From NCBI GenBank assembly GCA_900540335.1, contig UQFC01000014.1:1-38385 (forward strand): DNA of 38,385 nucleotides, given 5' to 3'. The stretch's first letter is position 1, and each line of letters opens with the position of its first letter. Shown here in pieces: positions 1 through 9,280 of the stretch. A program made the translations under genes and the position numbers. Origin of the DNA: an uncultured Clostridium sp. (GTDB taxonomy: Bacteria; Bacillota; Clostridia; Lachnospirales; Lachnospiraceae). The notes below the pieces were generated by a model. It saw nothing but the letters and a program-made list of their open reading frames with translations, had not been told where the DNA came from and did not search any database.

Positions 1-1
1 A

Positions 2-385
2 GAGCATTTTCAGGATTTTTACGAGGATCCCTTCCGCTTTCAGAATGCCGCGGACGGGGAGAGCGTAGCTGATCTCTGCGTTCGGGCAAGATCCTTTTTT
101 CAGGGACTGCTCGGATCGCGCAGGTATCAGGACAAGACCATTCTGATTGCAAGCCACGGCTGCGCCTGCAGGGCAATCCTCAACAATGTTTACGAGGATA
201 AGGAAAATTTCTGGCATGGAAAGGTTCCGCCCAACTGTGCCGTCAGTATTGTAGATGTCACGGACGGGAAAGCGGTGCTTACAGCATCGGATCAGATTTA
301 TTATGATCCGGCGGAGTGTGTGGATTTCAGAACAGGAAAGCCGGCGGGGGCAGATGCTTTGCAACCGGCGCATCTTGTGATATAA
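2..385 (+). CDS. Histidine phosphatase family protein, 3' part only
   Basis: This open frame runs in from the left edge and stops at a TAA at 383-385, so only the C-terminal half (about 127 residues) is visible. It reads like the histidine phosphatase (phosphoglycerate mutase-like) superfamily. A GES motif is followed by a helix, then a strand and the second catalytic histidine in ILIASHGCACRAIL. The N-terminal RHG motif that would hold the phosphorylated histidine lies outside the window. Substrates vary widely in this family (sugar phosphates, cobalamin or nucleotide intermediates), so none is assigned. The next gene, miaB, starts 51 bases on, and a possible promoter for it overlaps this stop codon. 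Confidence 0.75.
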   Translation, partial: EHFQDFYEDPFRFQNAADGESVADLCVRARSFFQGLLGSRRYQDKTILIASHGCACRAILNNVYEDKENFWHGKVPPNCAVSIVDVTDGKAVLTASDQIYYDPAECVDFRTGKPAGADALQPAHLVI

Positions 386-386
386 T
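359..386 (+). promoter_or_regulatory. Candidate promoter for the miaB-mutSL-miaA operon
   Basis: TTGCAA (359-364) and a perfect TATAAT (381-386) are separated by 16 bases. They overlap the 3' end of the phosphatase gene and sit about 50 bases upstream of miaB. This is a sigma-A-type match only, with no experimental support. Confidence 0.45.
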
Positions 387-436
387 GGTTTGGATTTTTT
401 CGTTTACAGAAACAGATTGCAAAGAGGATTTCAGAT

Positions 437-1969
437 ATGAACAAAGAAAACAGAATTCAGAGATTTGATAAGATGCAGCAGCAGGCTCCGGCAGAGGAGG
501 GCGCCCGCCAGTATTATTTTATTGAGCAGGCGCGGATACTCTGGAAGGAACGATTTGATGCTCTGGTAGACAGCGGAGAGGCGGCCGGCCGGTATGGCAG
601 CAGGCTTTTAGGACAGCTTCAGGCAGAGGAAAAATACGGAACCTTCCACATTGCTACCTTCGGATGCCAGATGAATGCCCGGGATTCCGAAAAGCTTTCC
701 GGTATTCTGGAGCAGGCAGGGTTAAAGGAGGTCGATTCCGAGCATGCGGATTTTGTCCTTTATAACACCTGTACCGTGCGTGATAATGCAAACCAGAAGG
801 TTTACGGACGTCTGGGATATCTGCACACCCTGAAGAAAAAACAGCCGGATATGATGATTGCCCTTTGCGGATGCATGATGCAGGAGCCGTCTGTTATTGA
901 AAAGATTAAGAAAAGCTATTCTTTTGTGGATTTGATTTTTGGAACCCATAATATTTTTAAGCTGGCAGAGCTGCTTTGCCGCAGAATGCTGGAAAACCGT
1001 AAGATGGTGGTAGATGTCTGGGAAGGAACGGATCAGATTGTGGAGGAACTTCCTGTGGACAGAAAGTATCCGTTTAAGTCGGGAGTCAATATTATGTTTG
1101 GCTGCAATAACTTCTGCAGCTACTGTATTGTTCCCTATGTGCGGGGAAGAGAGAGAAGCCGCCGGCCGGAGGATATCCTGGATGAAATCAGAAAGCTGGT
1201 GGCAGACGGCGTTGTAGAGGTTATGCTTCTGGGACAGAATGTGAATTCTTATGGAAAAAACCTGGAAACGCCGGTTACCTTTGCCCAGCTTCTGCGACAG
1301 GTCAATGAGATTGAGGGGCTGGAGAGAATCCGGTTTATGACCTCTCATCCCAAGGATCTTTCTGACGAGCTGATTGAGGCCATGAGAGACTGCAAAAAGG
1401 TATGTACTCATCTGCATCTTCCTCTTCAGTCAGGCAGCAGCCGTATCTTGAAGATTATGAACCGCCGCTATACCAAGGAACAGTATCTGGAGCTTGTGGA
1501 CAAGATTCGCAGGGCTGTACCGGGGATTTCTCTGACTACGGATATTATTGTCGGATTTCCGGGAGAGACAGAGGAGGATTTTGAAGAAACCATGGATGTG
1601 GTTCGCCGGGTACGGTATGACAGTGCCTTTACGTTTATTTATTCCAAACGGACAGGGACTCCTGCTGCAGATATGGAACAGGTTCCTGAGGATGTGGTGA
1701 AAAAACGGTTTGACCGGCTTTTAAAGGAGGTTCAGCAGATTTCGGCAGAGGTTTGCGGCAGAGATGAGAAAACCGTTCAGAAGGTGCTTGTGGAAAGCCT
1801 GGATGACCATCAGGAGGGCTATGTGACCGGCAGAATGAGCAATAATACGGTGGTTCATTTCCCGGGAGATGAGTCTTTGATTGGAAAAATTGCAGATGTT
1901 TACCTGGAGGAATCCAAGGGATTTTATTATATGGGAAAATATAGAGAAGACGGACAGAAGAAGGAGTAA
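437..1969 (+). CDS. miaB: tRNA-2-methylthio-N6-dimethylallyladenosine synthase MiaB
   Basis: MiaB is a radical-SAM methylthiotransferase that adds a methylthio group to i6A37 in tRNAs reading UNN codons. It acts on the product of MiaA, which is encoded about 5 kb downstream in the same cluster. At 510 residues it carries the usual clostridial N-terminal extension (about 65 residues). The UPF0004 domain follows, with the cluster cysteines in ATFGCQMNARDSE and NTCTVRDNA. The radical-SAM motif CNNFCSYC has its three cysteines at 223, 227 and 230. A C-terminal TRAM domain ends near YLEESKGFYYMGK. The start has an AGAGG-type RBS. The stop lies 6 bases before the mutS start, so the two are very probably cotranscribed. 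Confidence 0.96.
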   Translation: MNKENRIQRFDKMQQQAPAEEGARQYYFIEQARILWKERFDALVDSGEAAGRYGSRLLGQLQAEEKYGTFHIATFGCQMNARDSEKLSGILEQAGLKEVDSEHADFVLYNTCTVRDNANQKVYGRLGYLHTLKKKQPDMMIALCGCMMQEPSVIEKIKKSYSFVDLIFGTHNIFKLAELLCRRMLENRKMVVDVWEGTDQIVEELPVDRKYPFKSGVNIMFGCNNFCSYCIVPYVRGRERSRRPEDILDEIRKLVADGVVEVMLLGQNVNSYGKNLETPVTFAQLLRQVNEIEGLERIRFMTSHPKDLSDELIEAMRDCKKVCTHLHLPLQSGSSRILKIMNRRYTKEQYLELVDKIRRAVPGISLTTDIIVGFPGETEEDFEETMDVVRRVRYDSAFTFIYSKRTGTPAADMEQVPEDVVKKRFDRLLKEVQQISAEVCGRDEKTVQKVLVESLDDHQEGYVTGRMSNNTVVHFPGDESLIGKIADVYLEESKGFYYMGKYREDGQKKE

Positions 1970-1975
1970 CAGAAC

Positions 1976-4642
1976 GTGGCTGGATTATCACCAATGATGG
2001 CCCAATATATGGAGACCAAAAAACAATATCAGGACTGTATCCTGTTTTACCGGCTGGGAGATTTCTATGAGATGTTTTTTGATGACGCGCTGACGGCATC
2101 AAGAGAACTGGAAATCACCCTGACAGGAAAGGAATGCGGACTGGAGGAAAGGGCGCCCATGTGCGGCGTCCCTTATCACGCTGTGGACAGCTATCTGAGC
2201 CGTCTGGTGCAGAAGGGCTATAAGGTTGCCATTGCGGAGCAGATGGAGGATCCCAAGCAGGCAAAGGGACTGGTAAAGCGTGAGGTAATCCGGGTGGTGA
2301 CTCCCGGTACCATTACCAGCAGTCAGGCTCTGGATGAGACAAAGAACAACTATCTGATGGCGATTGTTTATCTGGGCGACAAAATGGGAGTGTCGGTGGC
2401 TGATATTACAACCGGAGATTTTCTTGTGACAGAGGTAGGTTCCGAGCGCTCTCTTTTTGATGAAATTAATAAATTTTCTCCGGCGGAAATCATATATAAC
2501 GATGCCTTTGCCATGTCGGGAATCAGCCTGGACGAGATGAGGGATCGGTATCATTTTGCTGTATCTGCTGTAGATTCCCATTATTTTCAGGATGAAAGCT
2601 GCAGAAAGGTCCTGAAGGAGCATTTTAAGGTAAATGGTCTGGAGGGGCTGGGCCTTGGAGATTATGACAGCGGCGTAATTGCAGCAGGAGCTGTGCTTCA
2701 GTACCTGTATGAGACACAGAAGACGACGATGGATCACCTGACTTCCATTGTGCCGTATTCCACAGGCAATTATATGGTGCTTGACTCCTCCACCAGAAGA
2801 AATCTGGAGCTTCTGGAAACCATGCGGGAAAAACAGAAGAGAGGAAGTCTTCTCTGGGTTCTGGATAAGACAAGAACCGCTATGGGAGCCAGACTTTTAA
2901 GAACCTGGATTGAGCAGCCGCTGATTCATAAAGAGGAGATTCTGGAGAGGCAGAAGGCGATTGAAGAGCTGAACATGAATTATATCAGCAGGGAGGAGCT
3001 GCGGGAATATTTAAATCCTGTTTATGATCTGGAACGTCTGATTGGACGCATTAGCTATAAATCAGCCAATCCCAGAGATCTTCTGGCCTTCCGCAATTCG
3101 ATTGCCATGGTTCCCTATATGAAGCAGCTGCTTCAGGAATTCACCTGTGCCAATTTAAAGGCTCTGGAGGAGGAAATGGATCCTCTGGAGGATTTAAATG
3201 ATCTGATCAGCCGCGCCATTGCAGAGGAACCTCCCGTAACTGTGCGGGAGGGGGGAATTATCCGGGACGGCTTTCACGAGGAGGCGGACCGGCTGCGCCA
3301 TGCAAAGACAGAAGGAAAAACATGGCTGGCTGAACTGGAGGCCAGGGAGCGGGACAAAACGGGAATCAAGAATCTGAAGGTCAAATACAACAAGGTATTT
3401 GGATATTATTTTGAGGTAACCAATTCCTTTAAGGATCTGGTTCCGGATTATTTTATCCGCAAACAGACTCTGACCAACGCAGAGCGATACACAACGGATG
3501 AATTAAAGGAGCTTGAGGATGTGATTCTGGGTGCTGAGGATAAGCTCTTCTCTCTGGAATATGAGCTGTTTTGCCAGGTACGGGATGCAGTAGGAGCCCA
3601 GGTGGTGCGGATTCAGAAAACAGCCCGGGCGATTGCGGAGACGGATGTGTATGCTTCTTTGTCTACGGTGGCAACCAGAAATGATTATGTGAAGCCTTCC
3701 ATCAATGAAAAGGGCGTGATTCAGATTAAGGCAGGACGTCATCCTGTGGTAGAAAAGATGATGCGGGATGATCTGTTTGTGTCCAATGACACATATCTGG
3801 ATAATGGCAAGAACAGGATTTCCATTATTACAGGCCCCAATATGGCCGGAAAATCCACCTATATGCGTCAGACGGCTCTGATTGTGCTGATGGCGCAGAT
3901 TGGAAGCTTTGTGCCTGCGTCTCAGGCCAATATCGGTATCTGTGATCGTATTTTTACCAGGGTGGGCGCGTCGGATGATCTGGCCAGCGGACAGAGTACG
4001 TTTATGGTGGAAATGACGGAGGTAGCCAATATTCTGAGAAATGCAACCAGAAACAGTCTCCTGATTCTTGATGAAATCGGACGGGGAACCAGTACCTTTG
4101 ACGGCCTGAGCATTGCCTGGGCTGTGGTAGAGCATATCAGCAACACCAGACTTCTGGGAGCAAAAACACTGTTTGCCACTCATTATCACGAGCTGACGGA
4201 GCTGGAAGGGCTGATGAGCGGGGTGAACAATTATTGTATCGCAGTCAAGGAGCAGGGAGACGATATTGTATTTCTGCGTAAAATCGTTAAGGGCGGAGCT
4301 GACAAAAGCTACGGAATCCAGGTTGCGAAGCTGGCCGGTGTGCCGGATACGGTGATTAACCGGGCAAAAGAGCTGGTGGAGCAGCTGGTGGATACGGATT
4401 TGACAGCCAGAACCAGGGAGATTGCCGGGGCAAATGCCTCTGCCTCCTCTCATAAGCCGGTTCCCAGACCGGATGATGTGGAAATGAGTCAGCTTACGCT
4501 GTTTGATACTGTCCGGGAGGATGATATTATCCGGGAAATTAAAGACATGGAGCTGGGGAATATGACGCCCATTGATGCGCTGAATACCCTCTACCGTCTT
4601 CAGACAAAGCTGAAAAACAGGTGGAGCGGGGAGGAAGGATAG
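1976..4642 (+). CDS. mutS: DNA mismatch repair protein MutS
   Basis: MutS recognises mismatches and small loops and, with ATP, recruits MutL. The 888-residue length is typical of bacterial MutS1. The mismatch-reading Phe-X-Glu motif is visible at residues 30-32 in GDFYEMF. The Walker A motif is GPNMAGKSTYMR, followed by the signature region STFMVEMTE, Walker B LLILDEIGRGTSTFDG and the switch histidine in LFATHYHEL. The C-terminal tail resembles the usual helix-turn-helix/tetramer region. The start is GTG, preceded by AAGGAG that overlaps the end of miaB. mutL begins 11 bases after the stop, so this is a mutSL operon. Confidence 0.98.
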   Translation: MAGLSPMMAQYMETKKQYQDCILFYRLGDFYEMFFDDALTASRELEITLTGKECGLEERAPMCGVPYHAVDSYLSRLVQKGYKVAIAEQMEDPKQAKGLVKREVIRVVTPGTITSSQALDETKNNYLMAIVYLGDKMGVSVADITTGDFLVTEVGSERSLFDEINKFSPAEIIYNDAFAMSGISLDEMRDRYHFAVSAVDSHYFQDESCRKVLKEHFKVNGLEGLGLGDYDSGVIAAGAVLQYLYETQKTTMDHLTSIVPYSTGNYMVLDSSTRRNLELLETMREKQKRGSLLWVLDKTRTAMGARLLRTWIEQPLIHKEEILERQKAIEELNMNYISREELREYLNPVYDLERLIGRISYKSANPRDLLAFRNSIAMVPYMKQLLQEFTCANLKALEEEMDPLEDLNDLISRAIAEEPPVTVREGGIIRDGFHEEADRLRHAKTEGKTWLAELEARERDKTGIKNLKVKYNKVFGYYFEVTNSFKDLVPDYFIRKQTLTNAERYTTDELKELEDVILGAEDKLFSLEYELFCQVRDAVGAQVVRIQKTARAIAETDVYASLSTVATRNDYVKPSINEKGVIQIKAGRHPVVEKMMRDDLFVSNDTYLDNGKNRISIITGPNMAGKSTYMRQTALIVLMAQIGSFVPASQANIGICDRIFTRVGASDDLASGQSTFMVEMTEVANILRNATRNSLLILDEIGRGTSTFDGLSIAWAVVEHISNTRLLGAKTLFATHYHELTELEGLMSGVNNYCIAVKEQGDDIVFLRKIVKGGADKSYGIQVAKLAGVPDTVINRAKELVEQLVDTDLTARTREIAGANASASSHKPVPRPDDVEMSQLTLFDTVREDDIIREIKDMELGNMTPIDALNTLYRLQTKLKNRWSGEEG

Positions 4643-4653
4643 GAGAGTAAGCC

Positions 4654-6858
4654 ATGGCCAATATTCATGTGCTGGATCAGAGCACGATTAATAAAATTGC
4701 AGCCGGTGAGGTCATTGAGCGCCCTGCGTCTGTGGTGAAGGAGCTGCTGGAAAATGCAGTGGATGCCAAAGCGACTGCTGTGACTGTGGAAATCCGGGAC
4801 GGCGGAATTTCTTTTATCCGGGTAACGGATAACGGATGCGGGATTCCCAAAGAGGAGCTTCCTCTTGCTTTTCTGCGTCATTCCACCAGTAAGATTCAGT
4901 CGGTAGAGGATTTGTTTACCATTTCTTCCTTGGGTTTTCGCGGAGAGGCTTTGTCCAGCATTGCGGCAGTTTCCCAGGTTGAGGTTATTACGAAGACAGC
5001 CGGTTCACTGACAGGAACCCGGTATCAGATTGAAGGCGGACAGGAAACAGGCTGTGAGGAAATCGGTTCTCCGGACGGAACCACATTTATTGCAAGAAAT
5101 CTGTTCTACAATACGCCTGTGCGGAGAAAGTTTTTAAAGACAGCTGCGACAGAGGGAGCCCATGTGGCAGATCTGGTGGAAAAGATTGCCTTGTCTCACC
5201 CGGAAATTTCCATTCGGTTTATTCAGAACAATCAGAATAAGCTGCACACTTCCGGAAATCACAATGTAAAAGATATTATTTATACTGTATTTGGCAGAGA
5301 GATTGCAGCCAGCCTGCTGCCGGTGGACAGAGCCGGCGAGGCAGTTTCGGTGAAGGGATTTATCGGAAAGCCTGTGATTGCAAGAAATAACAGGAATTTT
5401 GAAAATTATTTTATTAACGGGCGTTATATAAAAAGCGGAATTATCTGTAAGGCGATTGAGGAAGCATACAAGCCGTATATGATGCAGCACAAATATCCGT
5501 TTACGCTTCTCCATTTTACTATTGAACCGGAGTTTCTGGACGTAAATGTTCATCCTACAAAAATGGAACTGCGGTTTCGGGACAGTGAGCTGATGTTTCA
5601 GATGGTCCGGGATGCGGTATCCCAGGCCTTAGAGCACAGAGAACTGATTCCTCAGGTGGAGCTGGAAGGAAGAAACAGCTTTGGAGGTCTGCGGGAGGGA
5701 CGAAGAACGCCGGGAGGGAAACCGGAGCTTTCCAGGGGCCGGTCATCGCAGCGTCATGAGGAAGCGGTATCTCCGGGAAGAGATGCAGGATTTCAGCCCC
5801 GGCCGAAGGACTCCGTGTGGTCAGGAGAGAGCAGCCGGGCAGCAGGAGCCAGACAGGTTCAGCCGGAGTTTGGACTGCTGAAATCAAAAGAGACGAAAGT
5901 GCCGGAGCTTAGACCGCTGAAGCAGGAAGGAATGCGGGAACTGGAATTTGGACCTCTGAAGCAGGAAGAAGCGAGAAAGCCGGAGCTTAGACCGCTGAGA
6001 CAAACAGAGACGAAAGAACCGGAGCTTAAAAAACAAGAACTTAAAAATCCGGAGGAGTCCGTCTGCGCGGTAAGGGACGAGAGAGCTGCCTACGGCAGCA
6101 CAAATTCATCTTCGTCTGATGAGAAGCGCAGGGAGGTCAATGAAGAACTGACGGCCCTGCTTTTAGGAAGCCGGGAAAGCGAAACGCCAATCGATGTGCA
6201 GGCGGAGGAACGGTGTGAAGAAGAAAAACAGGGGCAGCAAATGGATCTTTTTGCAGAAAAGCTTCTGGATGAAAAGAGCCGGAGCCGTCACAAGCTGATT
6301 GGACAGCTTTTTGATACATACTGGCTGGTTGAATTTAACCAGAGCCTTTATATTATTGATCAGCATGCGGCCCATGAAAAGGTTTTGTATGAAAAAACCA
6401 TGGCAACACTGAAAACAAGGCAGTACACCTGCCAGATGGTGAATCCGCCGATTATCCTGACTCTTGGAAGCCGGGAACAGGTGATGCTGCAGCAGAACCT
6501 GCGTTATTTCACAGATATCGGATTTGAAATTGAGCCCTTTGGAGGACGTGAATTTGCAGTCCGGGGCGTTCCGGACAATCTCTTTTCCATTGCAAAAAAG
6601 GATTTGCTGATGGAAATGATTGATGGTCTTTCTGAGGATGGAATGGCGGGAAACCCGGATATGATATATGAAAAAGTAGCCTCCATGTCCTGTAAGGCGG
6701 CGGTAAAGGGAAATCATCATATGAGCGCGGCAGAAGCGGATCAACTGATTGACCAGCTTCTGGAGCTGGAAAATCCCTATGCATGCCCCCACGGACGTCC
6801 GACGATTGTTTCGATGACAAAGTATGAACTGGAGAAGAAATTCAAGCGAATTGTCTGA
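4654..6858 (+). CDS. mutL: DNA mismatch repair endonuclease MutL
   Basis: MutL couples mismatch recognition by MutS to strand nicking. The GHKL ATPase domain occupies about residues 1-330 (ENAVDAKAT, DNGCGI and FLRHSTSKI with GFRGEALSS). The C-terminal endonuclease/dimerisation domain starts around 540. Its metal-binding motif DQHAAHEKVLYE fits DQHA(X)2E(X)4E, and ACPHGRPT completes the site, so this is the nicking type found outside E. coli. The linker (about 340-540) is charged and unusually repetitive: residues 400-464 contain five 13-residue units, described separately. The length of 734 is longer than the roughly 620-650 of many Firmicutes, mostly because of this linker. miaA follows after 38 bases. 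Confidence 0.97.
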   Translation: MANIHVLDQSTINKIAAGEVIERPASVVKELLENAVDAKATAVTVEIRDGGISFIRVTDNGCGIPKEELPLAFLRHSTSKIQSVEDLFTISSLGFRGEALSSIAAVSQVEVITKTAGSLTGTRYQIEGGQETGCEEIGSPDGTTFIARNLFYNTPVRRKFLKTAATEGAHVADLVEKIALSHPEISIRFIQNNQNKLHTSGNHNVKDIIYTVFGREIAASLLPVDRAGEAVSVKGFIGKPVIARNNRNFENYFINGRYIKSGIICKAIEEAYKPYMMQHKYPFTLLHFTIEPEFLDVNVHPTKMELRFRDSELMFQMVRDAVSQALEHRELIPQVELEGRNSFGGLREGRRTPGGKPELSRGRSSQRHEEAVSPGRDAGFQPRPKDSVWSGESSRAAGARQVQPEFGLLKSKETKVPELRPLKQEGMRELEFGPLKQEEARKPELRPLRQTETKEPELKKQELKNPEESVCAVRDERAAYGSTNSSSSDEKRREVNEELTALLLGSRESETPIDVQAEERCEEEKQGQQMDLFAEKLLDEKSRSRHKLIGQLFDTYWLVEFNQSLYIIDQHAAHEKVLYEKTMATLKTRQYTCQMVNPPIILTLGSREQVMLQQNLRYFTDIGFEIEPFGGREFAVRGVPDNLFSIAKKDLLMEMIDGLSEDGMAGNPDMIYEKVASMSCKAAVKGNHHMSAAEADQLIDQLLELENPYACPHGRPTIVSMTKYELEKKFKRIV
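5851..6045 (+). repeat. Five 39-bp coding repeat units in the mutL linker
   Basis: The protein reads in 13-residue steps: RQVQPEFGLLKSK, ETKVPELRPLKQE, GMRELEFGPLKQE, EARKPELRPLRQT and ETKEPELKKQELK. At the DNA level units 2 and 4 share the 19 bases at 5902-5920 and 5980-5998 exactly, 78 bases (two units) apart. The period is a multiple of three, so gain or loss of a unit keeps the reading frame and changes only linker length. Confidence 0.8.
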
Positions 6859-6896
6859 TGGAAGCAGAGGATAAGCATTGAGGGAAAGGAGTTCAT

Positions 6897-7850
6897 GTGA
6901 AAAAGAAATTGATTGTGCTGACTGGTCCTACGGCAGTGGGAAAGACGGATCTGTCAATCAGTCTGGCGAAGGCTGTAAACGGAGAGATTATCAGCGCAGA
7001 TTCTATGCAGGTTTATCGCCATATGGATATTGGCTCTGCCAAAATTATGCCGGAGGAAATGGACGGAATCCGCCATCATCTGATTGATGTTCTGGAACCC
7101 TGGGAGGAGTTTAATGTAACCAGGTTTCAGGCCATGGCGCAGGAAGCCATGGAAGGAATTTATGCCCGCGGTCATGTTCCTGTTGTAACAGGAGGAACCG
7201 GATTTTATATTCAGGCGCTGGCCTATGGCATTGATTTTACGGAAAATGAGGATACCTCTCATATTCGGGAGGAGCTGGAACTGGAGGCGGCAGAAAAGGG
7301 ACCGGAATATCTGCACGGACTTCTCCGGCAGGTGGATCCGGATTCTGCGGATGCGATTCATCCCAATAATGTAAAGCGGGTGATTCGGGCGATTGAATTT
7401 TACCGTTTGACAGGACAGCAGATTTCCAGTCACAACCGTCAGGAAAGACAGAAGGGCTCTCCCTATGATTTATATTATTATGTCTTAACCTGCGAGCGTG
7501 AAAGACTTTACCGCCGTATCGAGCAGAGAGTGGATCAGATGCTGGAAGCCGGTCTGGTTGAGGAGGTCCGCCGGTTAAAGGAAATGGGCTGTACCAGATC
7601 CATGGTTGCTATGCAGGGACTGGGATATAAGGAAATCCTGGATTATCTGGACGGCAGATGCACGCTGGAGGAGGCTGTGTATGTGCTGAAGCGGGATACC
7701 CGGCATTTTGCCAAGCGTCAGCTCACTTGGTTCCGCAGAGAGCGTGATGTAAGATGGGTAAAACTGGAGGACTATGAATTTGATAAAACCAGGATTCTGG
7801 AAGCGATTCTAAAGGATATGGAAGCGGCTCCGAATCAGGAAAAAATATAA
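6897..7850 (+). CDS. miaA: tRNA dimethylallyltransferase MiaA
   Basis: MiaA transfers a dimethylallyl group to N6 of A37 in tRNA, giving the substrate for MiaB encoded at the head of this cluster. The 317-residue protein opens with the P-loop GPTAVGKTD (about residues 9-17). It continues with ISADSMQVYRHMDIGSAK, the substrate-binding VVTGGTGFYIQAL segment and the C-terminal AMQGLGYKEI and FAKRQLTWFRR motifs of the family. The start is GTG at 6897 with AAAGGAG about 8 bases upstream. Confidence 0.97.
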   Translation: MKKKLIVLTGPTAVGKTDLSISLAKAVNGEIISADSMQVYRHMDIGSAKIMPEEMDGIRHHLIDVLEPWEEFNVTRFQAMAQEAMEGIYARGHVPVVTGGTGFYIQALAYGIDFTENEDTSHIREELELEAAEKGPEYLHGLLRQVDPDSADAIHPNNVKRVIRAIEFYRLTGQQISSHNRQERQKGSPYDLYYYVLTCERERLYRRIEQRVDQMLEAGLVEEVRRLKEMGCTRSMVAMQGLGYKEILDYLDGRCTLEEAVYVLKRDTRHFAKRQLTWFRRERDVRWVKLEDYEFDKTRILEAILKDMEAAPNQEKI

Positions 7851-7900
7851 CTGGAATTCAGAAAAGAAGAATAAGAATGACAAATCAGGAGGAAGAAACA

Positions 7901-9184
7901 ATGGAATTAGATGCAATGTATGAAAGTCTGGGCATTACCCCGGCTGTGCAGAAATTCTGCACGGAGATAGAGGCGCAGTTAAAGGAGCGGTTTGAAGCAA
8001 TTGATGAAACTGCAGAGTACAATCAGATGAAGGTGTTAAAAGCTATGCAGGATGCCAGAGTCAGCGATATTCACTTTGCTGCTACAACCGGATACGGCTA
8101 TAACGATCTGGGACGTGATGTTCTGGAGGAGGTGTATGCCAAAGCCTTTCACGGAGAAAGCGCTCTGGTTCGTCCGCAGTTAATCAGCGGAACACATGCT
8201 CTTCATGTGGCTCTTTCCGGAAATCTTCGTCCGGGTGATGAACTGCTTTCACCAGTTGGAAAACCTTATGATACGCTGGAGGAGGTAATCGGAATCAGAG
8301 ATTCTGTAGGCTCCTTAAAGGAATACGGAGTGGTATACCGTCAGGTGGATTTATTAGAGGACGGCTCTTTTGATTATGAGAATATCAGAAAAGCAATCAA
8401 TGAGAAAACAAAGTTAGTCACTATTCAGCGTTCCAAGGGATATGCGACCCGTCCTACCCTGTCAGTGGAAAAAATCGGCCAGCTGATTTCTTTTGTAAAG
8501 AGCATAAAGCCGGATGTAATCTGTATGGTGGACAACTGCTACGGTGAATTTGTAGAGCGGACAGAGCCCACAGATGTAGGCGCTGACATGATTGTGGGTT
8601 CTCTGATTAAGAACCCGGGCGGCGGTCTGGCTCCTATCGGAGGCTATATTGTAGGACGGAAGGACTGTATTGAGCGGGCTTCCTACCGCCTGAGCGCACC
8701 GGGACTTGGAAAAGAGGTTGGTGCCAGTCTGGGACTGAACCAGTCCTTCTATCAGGGTCTGTTTTTGTCGCCGACAGTTGTGGCAGGCGCTTTGAAGGGC
8801 GCTGTGTTTGCAGCGAATATCTATGAGAAGCTGGGCTTTGCTGTTGTACCGAACGGAAGCGAATCCCGTCACGATATTATTCAGGCCGTGACCTTTGGAA
8901 CCCCGGAGGGAGTAATTGCCTTCTGTCAGGGAATCCAGGCAGCAGCGCCGGTAGACAGCTTTGTAACCCCGGAGCCGTGGGATATGCCGGGATATGATGC
9001 GCCGGTTATTATGGCAGCAGGAGCCTTTGTTCAGGGTTCATCGATTGAGCTTTCTGCTGACGGTCCCATTAAGCCGCCTTATGCGGTGTATTTCCAGGGA
9101 GGTCTGACCTGGTATCACGCCAAGCTGGGCATTATGAAATCCATGCAGAAGCTGGTGGATGCAGGAATTATTAATACATTCTAA
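7901..9184 (+). CDS. PLP-dependent methionine gamma-lyase family protein (YnbB-like)
   Basis: This is a fold-type I PLP enzyme of the family once labelled aluminium resistance protein and now methionine gamma-lyase family. True substrates are poorly established; cystathionine- or methionine-lyase-like chemistry is usually assumed. The PLP-lysine motif is SLIKNPGGG (Lys237 counted from this start), preceded by MVDNCYGEFVE carrying the cofactor aspartate. The start is chosen at 7901 because AGGAGG lies 8 bases upstream. An in-frame ATG at 7877 would add 8 residues but lacks a good RBS. The gene follows miaA by 50 bases, as it does next to miaA or hfq in many Firmicutes. Confidence 0.9.
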   Translation: MELDAMYESLGITPAVQKFCTEIEAQLKERFEAIDETAEYNQMKVLKAMQDARVSDIHFAATTGYGYNDLGRDVLEEVYAKAFHGESALVRPQLISGTHALHVALSGNLRPGDELLSPVGKPYDTLEEVIGIRDSVGSLKEYGVVYRQVDLLEDGSFDYENIRKAINEKTKLVTIQRSKGYATRPTLSVEKIGQLISFVKSIKPDVICMVDNCYGEFVERTEPTDVGADMIVGSLIKNPGGGLAPIGGYIVGRKDCIERASYRLSAPGLGKEVGASLGLNQSFYQGLFLSPTVVAGALKGAVFAANIYEKLGFAVVPNGSESRHDIIQAVTFGTPEGVIAFCQGIQAAAPVDSFVTPEPWDMPGYDAPVIMAAGAFVQGSSIELSADGPIKPPYAVYFQGGLTWYHAKLGIMKSMQKLVDAGIINTF

Positions 9185-9280
9185 AGATTTCCATTTTTTG
9201 TATACAGAGATTGTGTTTTGTGGTAAACTAAGACACGGATTCATTTCCTGTTTCGTACCGGAGAGTCACGTAAGGAGGAA

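Noticed and set aside
3503..4453. Long minus-strand frame (316 codons) inside mutS
   Set aside because: It lies antisense to the conserved ATPase part of mutS, and its protein is rich in His, Gln, Arg and Cys as expected for a shadow frame. It has no RBS or family motif. The same holds for the other antisense frames inside mutL, miaB, minD, PBP2 and aroB.
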